From Ferirhizobium litorale (GTDB lineage: Bacteria; Pseudomonadota; Alphaproteobacteria; Rhizobiales; Rhizobiaceae), in assembly GCA_030028905.1 (NCBI GenBank), contig JALDYZ010000012.1:62001-126000 (forward strand): a DNA stretch of 64,000 bases, written 5' to 3'. The notes below the pieces were generated by a model. The model was not told where the DNA came from. It was given only the letters and a program-made list of their open reading frames with translations, and made no database searches. How positions within the stretch are numbered: the stretch's first letter is position 1; every line of letters begins with the position of its first letter. A program made the translations under genes and the position numbers. Positions 55,300 to 63,142 of this stretch are shown piece after piece.

Positions 55300-56248
55300 G
55301 GCGCGTCTCCGAGGCGCTTTCATGAAAATGCGCCCGGTAGCTGCGTGCAAAGGCGGAGGCCGAGTTGAAACCGGTCGCCGCGGCTATGTCGGCAAAAGGC
55401 GCGCGCGTTTCGATGACCTTGCGCCGAGCTGCATTGAGTCGTAGCGCCAGGTAGTGGACATGCGGGGCAACGCCGATGCTCTCCTGGAACAGGTCCTGAA
55501 GGTGCCGGGCGCTGAGGCCGACCCGCCTGGCAAGCCGCGCAAGCAGCAGCGGCTGCTCGATATTCTCCTCCATAAGTCGTGTCGCGAGGCGCACGCGCTC
55601 GTCCACCATGCGCATGCTGCCGGTGGATGGCATGGCGGTCGCCTCGCGCCGCTCGCCTGCCTGCTCGTAGATGAACTGCCGCGACACCTCGAGCGCCAGC
55701 GAATAGCCCTGGCGCCGACGGATGATCTCCAGCATCAGGTCGACGGTCGGCAACGAGCCGCCGGTGGTGATGCGCTTGCCGTCGATCACGAAGCGCTCGC
55801 GCACCATGTTGATCTGCGGATAGGCACTGGCGAAATCGTCGAAATCTTCCCAGTGGGTCGTGGCTGTAAAATCATCGAGCAGGCTGGTCTCGGCCAGCAG
55901 CCAGGTTCCCGATTCGATGCCGGCCATCGTCGTGCGATAGCGCGCCGTCTTCGAAAGCATCATCTTCAGCGCCGAGGTCGCATTGCGACGCCAGTTGTGG
56001 CTCGACAGGACGAAGAGCGGCGCCGTCTCGTTCCCGGGCCGAAACGCGCCGTCGACGGGGATCGGTATGTGGCTTCGGGTCTCGATCGGCGCGCCGTCGG
56101 GGCTGAAGATGCGCCACCGGTAAAGGTCGCGACCGACGATGCGGTTGACGACGCGCAGCGGCTCGATGACCGAAACGACGAGGATCAGGTTCGTCTCGGG
56201 AAGGACCAGAATATCGATGTCCAGGATTTCGGAGGGCGTGCTGACCAT
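55271..56248 (-). CDS. GATase-like AraC-family regulator (CdhR-like)
   Basis: 325 residues from the ATG giving MVSTPSEILDIDILVLPET. N-terminal DJ-1/PfpI-like domain (about 10-180, with PETNLILVVSVIEPLRVVN) lacking an obvious catalytic function, and a C-terminal AraC pair of helix-turn-helices (ARRVGLSARHLQDLFQESIG and ADIAAATGFNSASAFAR). Same layout as CdhR, the carnitine-catabolism activator of Pseudomonas, and divergent from the carnitine genes here. Effector likely carnitine or a derivative; inferred by layout. Confidence 0.85.
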   Translation of the reverse strand: MVSTPSEILDIDILVLPETNLILVVSVIEPLRVVNRIVGRDLYRWRIFSPDGAPIETRSHIPIPVDGAFRPGNETAPLFVLSSHNWRRNATSALKMMLSKTARYRTTMAGIESGTWLLAETSLLDDFTATTHWEDFDDFASAYPQINMVRERFVIDGKRITTGGSLPTVDLMLEIIRRRQGYSLALEVSRQFIYEQAGERREATAMPSTGSMRMVDERVRLATRLMEENIEQPLLLARLARRVGLSARHLQDLFQESIGVAPHVHYLALRLNAARRKVIETRAPFADIAAATGFNSASAFARSYRAHFHESASETRRRLRGWAAA

Positions 56249-56360
56249 GTGCGAACCAACGGAGGCGTTTCCGATAGTGTATAGAATGCCGCCGTTAATG
56301 CAAAGCACGCTTCCAAAACTTGGCACGTAATGCGCCTCACATGACTGGGAGAACATAGCT

Positions 56361-57263
56361 GTGCCACTCAATATGAACCGTGACGTCTTCATCACCTGCG
56401 CCGTAACCGGATCGGGAGACACCGCCAACAAATCGCGCCACGTGCCGCGCTCGCCGAAGGAAATCGCCGACGCCGCCGTCGAGGCCGCGAAGGCGGGTGC
56501 CGCTATCGTGCACTGCCATGTGCGCGACCCCGAAACCGGCGCCCCGTCGCGTCGCAATGACCTCTACAAGGAGGTGACCGACCGCATCCGCCAGGCCGAG
56601 GTCGACATCGTGCTCAACCTTACCGCCGGCATGGGCGGCGACATGATCTTCGGCGATGTCGAACGTCCCCTACCGCTCAAGGAAGCCGGCACCGACATGG
56701 CCGGCGCCACCGAGCGCGTCTCGCACGTGGCCGAGTGCCTGCCGGAAATCTGCACGCTCGACTGCGGCACGATGAACTTCTCGCTCGGCGACTATGTGAT
56801 GACCAACACGCCGTCGATGCTGCGCGCGATGGCGAAGAAGATGACCGACCTCGGAGTCCGTCCGGAAATCGAGGCCTTCGACACCGGCCACCTGTGGTTC
56901 GCCAAGCAACTGGTCGAGGAAGGCCTGATCGAGGATCCGGTGCTGATCCAGCTTTGCATGGGTATTCCGTGGGGCGCACCCGACGATCTCAACACCTACA
57001 TGGCCATGGTCAACAACGTTCCCTCGAGCTGGACTTTCTCGGCCTTTTCGATCGGCCGCAACGCGCTTGCCTATCCGGCCGCAGCCGTGCTCGCCGGCGG
57101 CAATGTCCGCGTCGGCCTCGAGGACAATCTCTACGCCGGCAAGGGGCAGTTTGCCACCAATGGCCAGCTCGTCGAAAAGGCCGTGACCATCATCGAGAAC
57201 ATGGGCGCCCGCGTCATCGGCCCGGCCGAAGTGCGCGAGAAGCTGAAGCTGCAGAAGCGATAA
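56361..57263 (+). CDS. Beta-keto acid cleavage enzyme (3-dehydrocarnitine cleavage)
   Basis: 300 residues from a GTG nine bases after GGGAGA; the ATG 12 bases later is less well placed. BKACE (DUF849) TIM barrel: VFITCAVTGSGDT, AAIVHCHVRDPETG with metal-binding His-x-His, TLDCGTMNF, and a C-terminal GLEDNLY. In carnitine degradation this enzyme reacts 3-dehydrocarnitine with acetyl-CoA to give acetoacetate and betainyl-CoA. Its position before the carnitine dehydrogenase fixes this assignment among the many BKACE activities. Confidence 0.88.
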   Translation: MPLNMNRDVFITCAVTGSGDTANKSRHVPRSPKEIADAAVEAAKAGAAIVHCHVRDPETGAPSRRNDLYKEVTDRIRQAEVDIVLNLTAGMGGDMIFGDVERPLPLKEAGTDMAGATERVSHVAECLPEICTLDCGTMNFSLGDYVMTNTPSMLRAMAKKMTDLGVRPEIEAFDTGHLWFAKQLVEEGLIEDPVLIQLCMGIPWGAPDDLNTYMAMVNNVPSSWTFSAFSIGRNALAYPAAAVLAGGNVRVGLEDNLYAGKGQFATNGQLVEKAVTIIENMGARVIGPAEVREKLKLQKR

Positions 57264-57275
57264 GGCAGGCGCACC

Positions 57276-57309
57276 CCGCCGACCCTCCCCGAATGGGAGG
57301 GTTCGGCGG
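57276..57309 (+). other. Intercistronic hairpin after the cleavage-enzyme gene
   Basis: CCGCCGA-CCCTCCC (57276-57289) pairs with GGGAGGG-t-TCGGCGG (57295-57309) as a 14-bp stem with one bulged T and a 5-base loop. No T-run. Likely mRNA stabilising or attenuating. Confidence 0.55.
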
Positions 57310-57361
57310 CCCGCGAACGAGCCCGAACGCAATAGAACGACAATTTCGAGTGGGAACGAAA

Positions 57362-58852
57362 ATGAGCAAGATCACCAAGGCAGCCTGCATCGGCGGCGGC
57401 GTCATCGGCGGGGCCTGGGCCGCCCGCTTCATCCTCGGCGGCATCGACGTCAACATGTATGATCCGCATCCGGAAGCCGAGCGCATCGTCGGCGAAGTGA
57501 TGGCCAATGCGGAGCGCGCCTATGCAATGCTGACGATGGCGCCACTGCCCCCGAAGGGCAAACTGACCTTCAGCAAGAGCATCGAGGAAGCCGTGCAAGG
57601 CGCTGACTGGATTCAGGAAAGCGTGCCGGAGCGGCTGGAACTGAAGCGCGGCGTCATCACCCAGATCGATGCTTCCGCCGACCCGAAGGCGCTCATCGGC
57701 TCGTCGACCTCGGGCCTGATGCCGACCGATCTGCAGCGCGACATGAAGTATCCGGAGCGCATGTTCGTGGCGCATCCGTACAACCCGGTCTACCTGCTGC
57801 CGCTCGCCGAACTGGTCGGTGGCCAGAAGACGACGCGCGCGACGCTGGATGACGCAAAGGCCAGGCTCGCGACCATCGGCATGAAGGGCGTCATCATCAA
57901 CAAGGAGATCGAGGCCTTCGTCGGCGACCGCCTGCTGGAGGCAGTCTGGCGCGAGGGCTTGTGGCTGATCAAGGACGACATCTGCGATACCGAGACGCTG
58001 GATGACGTCATCCGCTACTCCTTCGGCATGCGCTGGGCACAGATGGGCATGTTCGAGACCTACCGCATCGCCGGCGGGGAAGCGGGCATGCGCCACTTCA
58101 TCGCCCAGTTCGGCCCCTGCCTTTCCTGGCCCTGGACCAAGCTGACCGACGTGGTCGATCTCACCGAGGAACTGGTCGACAAGATCGCCAACCAGTCCGA
58201 CGCGCAGTCCGGCGCCTACGGCATCCGCGAACTGGAACGCATCCGCGACGAAAACCTCGTTGGCATCATGCAGACGCTCAAGGGGTCGAATGGCGGCCGG
58301 GGTTGGGGCGCCGGCAAGCTCCTTGCCGAGTTCGAGTCCCATCTCTGGGCAAACGCACCAAAGCCGGAGGCAAAAGCAGGCAAGGATCCGCTCAATCTGC
58401 TCGAGATCAAGGTCAACCCGTCCTGGGTCGACTACAACAACCACATGACCGAATACCGCTATACGCAATGCTTCGCCGATGGCAGTGATGCGCTGCTGCG
58501 TCTGATCGGCGTCGACATGGAATATGTCGCGGATGGCCACAGCTACTACACCGTCGAGAGCCACGTCCGCCTGCTCGACGAGGCCAAACTTGGGGACAAT
58601 CTGGTCGTTACCATGCAGATCCTGCCCTCCGACGGCAAGAAGGTCCATTCGTTCATGTGGCTGCGCCGCGCCTCCGATGGCGCGCTGCTTTCGACCTGCG
58701 AGCACCTGATGCTTCACGTGTCCTCCAAGGAAGGCAAGTCGGTGCCGCCGCTGCCATCGGTGCTGGAAAAGCTCCAGCCGCTGATCGATGCCCATGCCGG
58801 CCTGCCGCTGCCGGAGGGTGCCGGCCGCCATGTCGGCCAGAAGCGCGGCTGA
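57362..58852 (+). CDS. L-carnitine dehydrogenase fused to betainyl-CoA thioesterase
   Basis: 496 residues. Residues 1-320 are a 3-hydroxyacyl-CoA-dehydrogenase-like fold with GGGVIGGAWAARF (NAD site, about 10-22), SSTSGLMPTDLQ and AHPYNPVYLLPL, as in L-carnitine dehydrogenase (carnitine to 3-dehydrocarnitine). From about 340 to 480 a hotdog thioesterase follows: VNPSWVDYNNHMTEYRY with the catalytic acid, then HVRLLDEAKLGDNL. In Pseudomonas these are separate proteins (CdhA, CdhB); fusions are known in rhizobia. The thioesterase would free glycine betaine from betainyl-CoA made by the neighbouring enzyme. Confidence 0.9.
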   Translation: MSKITKAACIGGGVIGGAWAARFILGGIDVNMYDPHPEAERIVGEVMANAERAYAMLTMAPLPPKGKLTFSKSIEEAVQGADWIQESVPERLELKRGVITQIDASADPKALIGSSTSGLMPTDLQRDMKYPERMFVAHPYNPVYLLPLAELVGGQKTTRATLDDAKARLATIGMKGVIINKEIEAFVGDRLLEAVWREGLWLIKDDICDTETLDDVIRYSFGMRWAQMGMFETYRIAGGEAGMRHFIAQFGPCLSWPWTKLTDVVDLTEELVDKIANQSDAQSGAYGIRELERIRDENLVGIMQTLKGSNGGRGWGAGKLLAEFESHLWANAPKPEAKAGKDPLNLLEIKVNPSWVDYNNHMTEYRYTQCFADGSDALLRLIGVDMEYVADGHSYYTVESHVRLLDEAKLGDNLVVTMQILPSDGKKVHSFMWLRRASDGALLSTCEHLMLHVSSKEGKSVPPLPSVLEKLQPLIDAHAGLPLPEGAGRHVGQKRG

Positions 58853-58863
58853 ATGCGACGGAG

Positions 58864-58900
58864 CCGTCGTCTTCCGGGGAGTGGAAGACGACGGTTTGTA
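58864..58900 (+). terminator. Strong hairpin between the carnitine dehydrogenase and acyl-CoA dehydrogenase genes
   Basis: CCGTCGTCTTCC (58864-58875) and GGAAGACGACGG (58883-58894) form a perfect 12-bp stem with a 7-base loop, followed by TTTGT. It begins 12 bases after the stop codon. Possibly a (partial) terminator that separates the carnitine half from the CoA half of the cluster. Confidence 0.6.
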
Positions 58901-58993
58901 GTAAGCGCCCTCTCCCCGTCCGCGGGGCGAGGTTTGGGCTTGGTGCATCGGCTCTGGACGCGATGCGGATAACGAATTTCGAGGGAGAACAAC

Positions 58994-60154
58994 ATGAACT
59001 TCGGGCTTACTGAAGAACAGGACATGATCGTCAATACAGTGCGGAGTTTCGTCGAAACCGAAATCTACCCGCTCGAGGACGAAGTCGAAAAACTGGGCTA
59101 CGTGCCGCCGGAAATGGGCCAGGACATCGCCCGCAAGGTCAAGGAACTCGGCTTCTTCGGTTGCAACATGCCGGAAGACGTCGGTGGCGCAGGGCTCGAC
59201 CACCTCACCTTTACATTGGTTGAACGCGAACTTGGCCGCGGCTCGATGGCGCTCACAGTCTTCTTCGGCCGTCCCTCCGGCATCCTGATGGGCTGCAACG
59301 CCGAGCAGCGCGAGCGCTACCTGATCCCCGCCACCAAGGGCGAAAAGTTCGACGCGCTCGCCATGACCGAACCGGGCGCGGGATCGGACGTACGCGGCAT
59401 GAAGTGTTTCGCGAAGCCGGACGGGTCCGACTGGATCGTCAATGGCACCAAGCACTTCATTTCGCATGCCAACATCGCCGACTTCGTCATCGTCTTCATC
59501 GCCACCGGCGAGGAGCAGACGCCCAAGGGCCCGAAGAAGCTGATCACCTGCTTCCTCGTCGACCGGGGGACGCCGGGTTTCGAAATCCGCGAGGGCTACA
59601 ACTCGGTCTCGCATCGCGGCTACAAGAACTGCATCCTCAACTTCGACGATTGCCGCCTGTCCTCTGCCCAGATCCTCGGTGAGGTGCACAAGGGCTTTGA
59701 TCTGGCCAACGACTGGCTCTACGGCACCCGCCTCACGGTCGCAGCCAACTGCGTCGGCCGCGCCCGCCGCGTCTTCGACATGGCCCTGCCTTATGCCGCC
59801 GAGCGCAAGCAGTTCGGCAAGCCGATCGGCGCCAACCAGGGCGTCTCCTTCAAGCTTGCCGACATGATTACGGAAATCGACGCGGCCGACTGGCTGACGC
59901 TGGTGGGCGCATGGCGCCTCGACCAGGGCCTGCCCGCAAACCGCGAGATCGCCTCCGCCAAGCTCTATGCCTCTGAAGTGCTGTCGCGCGTTACCGACGA
60001 GGCGATCCAGATTTTTGGCGGCATGGGCCTGATGGACGACCTGCCGATCGCCCGCTTCTGGCGCGATGCCCGTGTCGAGCGGATCTGGGACGGCACCTCG
60101 GAAATCCAGCGCCACATCATCAGCCGCGACCTGTTGCGGCCGTTCGGAGCATGA
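58994..60154 (+). CDS. Acyl-CoA dehydrogenase (gamma-butyrobetainyl-CoA dehydrogenase candidate)
   Basis: 386 residues. Full acyl-CoA dehydrogenase fold: AMTEPGAGSDVRG (FAD/substrate), RKQFGKPIG, and QIFGGMGLMDD. In the spot of the usual catalytic Glu (YEGT) it reads WDGT, with Asp at about 366. In this cluster it fits oxidation of gamma-butyrobetainyl-CoA to crotonobetainyl-CoA, the step before the CaiD-like hydratase. CaiA of E. coli is a distant functional counterpart. The CoA-ligase ATG overlaps its stop (ATGA). Confidence 0.82.
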   Translation: MNFGLTEEQDMIVNTVRSFVETEIYPLEDEVEKLGYVPPEMGQDIARKVKELGFFGCNMPEDVGGAGLDHLTFTLVERELGRGSMALTVFFGRPSGILMGCNAEQRERYLIPATKGEKFDALAMTEPGAGSDVRGMKCFAKPDGSDWIVNGTKHFISHANIADFVIVFIATGEEQTPKGPKKLITCFLVDRGTPGFEIREGYNSVSHRGYKNCILNFDDCRLSSAQILGEVHKGFDLANDWLYGTRLTVAANCVGRARRVFDMALPYAAERKQFGKPIGANQGVSFKLADMITEIDAADWLTLVGAWRLDQGLPANREIASAKLYASEVLSRVTDEAIQIFGGMGLMDDLPIARFWRDARVERIWDGTSEIQRHIISRDLLRPFGA

Positions 60155-62217
60155 GGCGCATGGTTCGTTCTCTCGACCGGGTCATCCGGCCCAAAAGCAT
60201 CGCCGTCTTCGGCGGCAAGGAAGCAAGGCGCGTCATCGAGCAATGCGACAAGATGGGCTACCAGGGCGAGATCTGGCCTGTGCATCCGAAGCTCGACGAA
60301 ATTTACGGGCGAAGGTGCTACCGCTCGGTTGCCGACCTTCCGGCAGCTCCCGATGCCTCCTTCGTCGGCGTCAACCGACAGCTGACCATCGACATCATCC
60401 GTGACCTCGCTGCCCGTGGTGCGGGCGGCGCGGTCTGCTATGCGTCCGGCTTCCGCGAAGCCATCAACGAACTGGCCGATGGCGACGACCTGCAGAAGGC
60501 GCTGGTGGAGGCCGCCGGCGACATGCCGATCATCGGCCCAAATTGCTACGGCCTGATCAACGCGCTGGACGGCGCCCTGCTCTGGCCCGACCAGCACGGC
60601 ATGGCGCGCGTCGAACGAGGCGTCGCCATCCTGACGCAATCCTCCAACATCGCCTGCAACATCTCGATGCAGACGCGCGGCCTGCCGCTCGGCTACATCC
60701 TCACCGCCGGCAACCAGGCCCAGACGGGGCTTTCCGATCTCGCCTGCGCCGTGCTGGAGGATCCACGCGTCACCGCCGTCGGCATGCATATCGAAGGCTT
60801 CGACAGCATCCCGGCGCTCGAGCGGCTTGCCGCCCGCGCCCGCGAACTGAAGAAACCGGTTATTGCGCTGAAGGTCGGCAAGTCGGAGGCCGCCCGCCAG
60901 GCGACGGTGTCGCACACCGCCTCCCTCGCCGGCAACGATACCGTATCCTCGGCCGTCCTTGCGCGCCTCGGCATTGGCCGGGTCAACACCCTGCCGGAAC
61001 TGGTCGAGACGCTGAAGCTGCTGCACGTCCACGGGCCGCTCAAGAGCCACGACATCTCGTCGATGAGTTGCTCGGGCGGCGAGGCTTCGCTGATGGCCGA
61101 TGCCGGCGTGGGCCGCAAGATCGTCTATCGGGCGCTGAGGGAAGAGCAGCGCCAGCCATTGCGCGAAAGCCTCGGCGAGATGGTGACGATCGCCAACCCC
61201 CTCGACTACCACACCTTCGTCTGGGGCAACGCCGAGAAGCAGACCGCAGCCTTCACCGCGATGATGAAGGGCGACTATGCGCTGAACCTGCTGGTTCTCG
61301 ACTTCCCGCGGCTCGACCGCTGCGATCCGACGGACTGGGTGACCACCTGCAATGCGGTGATCGCCGCATCGAAGGCGACAGGGGCCCTTGCCGGCATCGT
61401 GGCGAGCCTTGGCGAAAACATGCCCGAGCAGTTTGCGGAGTCATTGATGCGCGACGGCGTGGTTCCGTTCAGCGGCATCGAGGAGGCGCTGGCCGCTGCC
61501 GAGATCGCCGCCGGGATCGGCGAGGCCTGGGCAAGGCCGGCGCCTGCGCCGCTGGTCGCCGCATCCTTCGAAGACGGGGAACTCGTCACATTGTCGGAAG
61601 CGGAGGCGAAGGCCGAACTGGCCGGCTTCGGCGTCAGGGTTCCGGAAGGACGCACCTGCACGACAGCCGAGGAAGCCGCTGCCGCTGCCGAGGCGATCGG
61701 CTATCCAGTGGTGCTCAAGGGGCTGGGCGTGGCCCACAAGACCGAAGCGGGCGCCGTCAAGCTCAACCTCGCCTCAAGCGAATCAGTGCTTGATGCGGCG
61801 CGGCTCATGGCGCCCATCGCCGCCGGATTCCTTGTGGAAAAGATGGTCGCCAGGCCGGTCGCGGAACTGATCGTCGGTGCGATGCGCGATCCGGTCGCCG
61901 GACCGGTACTGACCATCGGCGCAGGCGGAATCCTGGTGGAATTGCTGGAAGACGCGGCTGTTTTGACCCTGCCGACGACGCGGGAGGCGATTTCCGATGC
62001 GATTGGCGGCCTGAAAACAAAAAAACTGCTCGAGGGGTATCGTGGCGCGCCAAAGGGAGATATCGAGGCCCTCACCGACACCGTCGCATCAGCGGCAAAT
62101 TATGTCGTTTCAAAGGCTTCAATGCTTGAGGAACTGGACATTAATCCTGTGATGGTTCTGCCAGACGGCCAGGGGGTCGTCGCCGCGGATGCTCTGATCA
62201 GGCGAAGGAGGAGGTAG
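60151..62217 (+). CDS. NDP-forming acyl-CoA synthetase family protein (betaine-CoA ligase candidate)
   Basis: 688 residues. Architecture of single-chain ADP-forming acetyl-CoA synthetase: CoA-binding Rossmann domain (RPKSIAVFGGKEARRVI), succinyl-CoA-ligase-like domains (IIGPNCYGLIN; ATVSHTASLAGND with the phosphohistidine His), and a C-terminal ATP-grasp (GYPVVLKGLGVAHKTEAG, TIGAGGILVEL). No homology to the AMP-forming CaiC. Context suggests activation of gamma-butyrobetaine, crotonobetaine or carnitine with CoA. It starts inside the stop of the acyl-CoA dehydrogenase. Confidence 0.83.
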   Translation: MRRMVRSLDRVIRPKSIAVFGGKEARRVIEQCDKMGYQGEIWPVHPKLDEIYGRRCYRSVADLPAAPDASFVGVNRQLTIDIIRDLAARGAGGAVCYASGFREAINELADGDDLQKALVEAAGDMPIIGPNCYGLINALDGALLWPDQHGMARVERGVAILTQSSNIACNISMQTRGLPLGYILTAGNQAQTGLSDLACAVLEDPRVTAVGMHIEGFDSIPALERLAARARELKKPVIALKVGKSEAARQATVSHTASLAGNDTVSSAVLARLGIGRVNTLPELVETLKLLHVHGPLKSHDISSMSCSGGEASLMADAGVGRKIVYRALREEQRQPLRESLGEMVTIANPLDYHTFVWGNAEKQTAAFTAMMKGDYALNLLVLDFPRLDRCDPTDWVTTCNAVIAASKATGALAGIVASLGENMPEQFAESLMRDGVVPFSGIEEALAAAEIAAGIGEAWARPAPAPLVAASFEDGELVTLSEAEAKAELAGFGVRVPEGRTCTTAEEAAAAAEAIGYPVVLKGLGVAHKTEAGAVKLNLASSESVLDAARLMAPIAAGFLVEKMVARPVAELIVGAMRDPVAGPVLTIGAGGILVELLEDAAVLTLPTTREAISDAIGGLKTKKLLEGYRGAPKGDIEALTDTVASAANYVVSKASMLEELDINPVMVLPDGQGVVAADALIRRRRR

Positions 62218-62220
62218 TAC

Positions 62221-63003
62221 ATGGACAGCCCCATTCGCACCAGGCGCGTCGGCGGCATTCTGGAAGTGACAATCGATCGCCCGAAGGCCAACGCGATCGA
62301 TCTCGTTACCAGCCGCATCATGGGCAAGATCTTTCAGGACTTTCGCGACGACCCGGAACTCCGGGTCGCGATCGTCACCGGCGCGGGAGAGAAGTTCTTC
62401 TGTCCGGGCTGGGATTTGAAGGCAGCCGCAGCTGGCGATGCTGTCGACGGCGACTACGGTGTCGGCGGCTTCGGCGGCATGCAGGAGCTTCGCGACCTCA
62501 ACAAGCCGATCATTGCCGCGATCAACGGCATCTGCTGCGGCGGCGGGTTGGAAATCGCGCTTTCGACCGACCTCATCCTTGCGGCCGAACACGCGACCTT
62601 CGCCCTGCCCGAGATTCGCTCCGGTACCGTGGCCGACGCTGCCTCGATCAAGCTGCCGAAGCGCATCCCCTACCACATCGCCATGGACATGCTGCTGACC
62701 GGCAGGTGGCTCGACGCGCAGGAAGCCCATCGCTGGGGCTTCGTCAATGAGATCCTGCCGGCCGAAGGCCTGATGGATCGCGCCTGGGAACTGGCACGTC
62801 TACTGGAAAGCGGGCCGCCGCTGGTCTATGCCGCGATCAAGGAAATCGTTCGCGACGCGGAAGGTCTGGACTTCCCGACCGCAATGAACAAAATCACAAA
62901 GAGACAATACCGCTCGGTGGACGTACTCTATTCGAGTGAAGACCAACTGGAAGGCGCCCGAGCCTTTGCCGAAAAACGCGATCCTGTCTGGAAAGGAAAG
63001 TAG
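62221..63003 (+). CDS. caiD: Crotonobetainyl-CoA hydratase, CaiD-like
   Basis: 260 residues, starting three bases after the ligase stop. Crotonase fold: LEVTIDRPKANAIDL, RVAIVTGAGEKFF, GWDLKAAA, the oxyanion loop INGICCGGGLEIAL and catalytic acid region FALPEIRSG. From memory the match with E. coli CaiD is strong across the whole length, including the C-terminal EKRDPVWKG, so hydration of crotonobetainyl-CoA to carnitinyl-CoA is the likely reaction. The Gly-Gly-Gly loop carries CC in place of AF. Confidence 0.9.
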   Translation: MDSPIRTRRVGGILEVTIDRPKANAIDLVTSRIMGKIFQDFRDDPELRVAIVTGAGEKFFCPGWDLKAAAAGDAVDGDYGVGGFGGMQELRDLNKPIIAAINGICCGGGLEIALSTDLILAAEHATFALPEIRSGTVADAASIKLPKRIPYHIAMDMLLTGRWLDAQEAHRWGFVNEILPAEGLMDRAWELARLLESGPPLVYAAIKEIVRDAEGLDFPTAMNKITKRQYRSVDVLYSSEDQLEGARAFAEKRDPVWKGK

Positions 63004-63142
63004 CGAAGAGAACCGACGTCGGGGCATACTGGCAACCCCGCAGATGCAGGCCTGTCCACGCGAAGAGGAAATCGCGGGGGACGGCTCACACACCCATACC
63101 AAAAAACCAACAACGTCTCGATAACGAGGAGGTAGAAGGGGA

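Noticed and set aside
57131..60115. A 994-codon open frame on the minus strand opposite the carnitine genes
   Set aside because: GC-rich third positions leave the antisense frame open; the plus-strand genes have clear families and this frame shows none.
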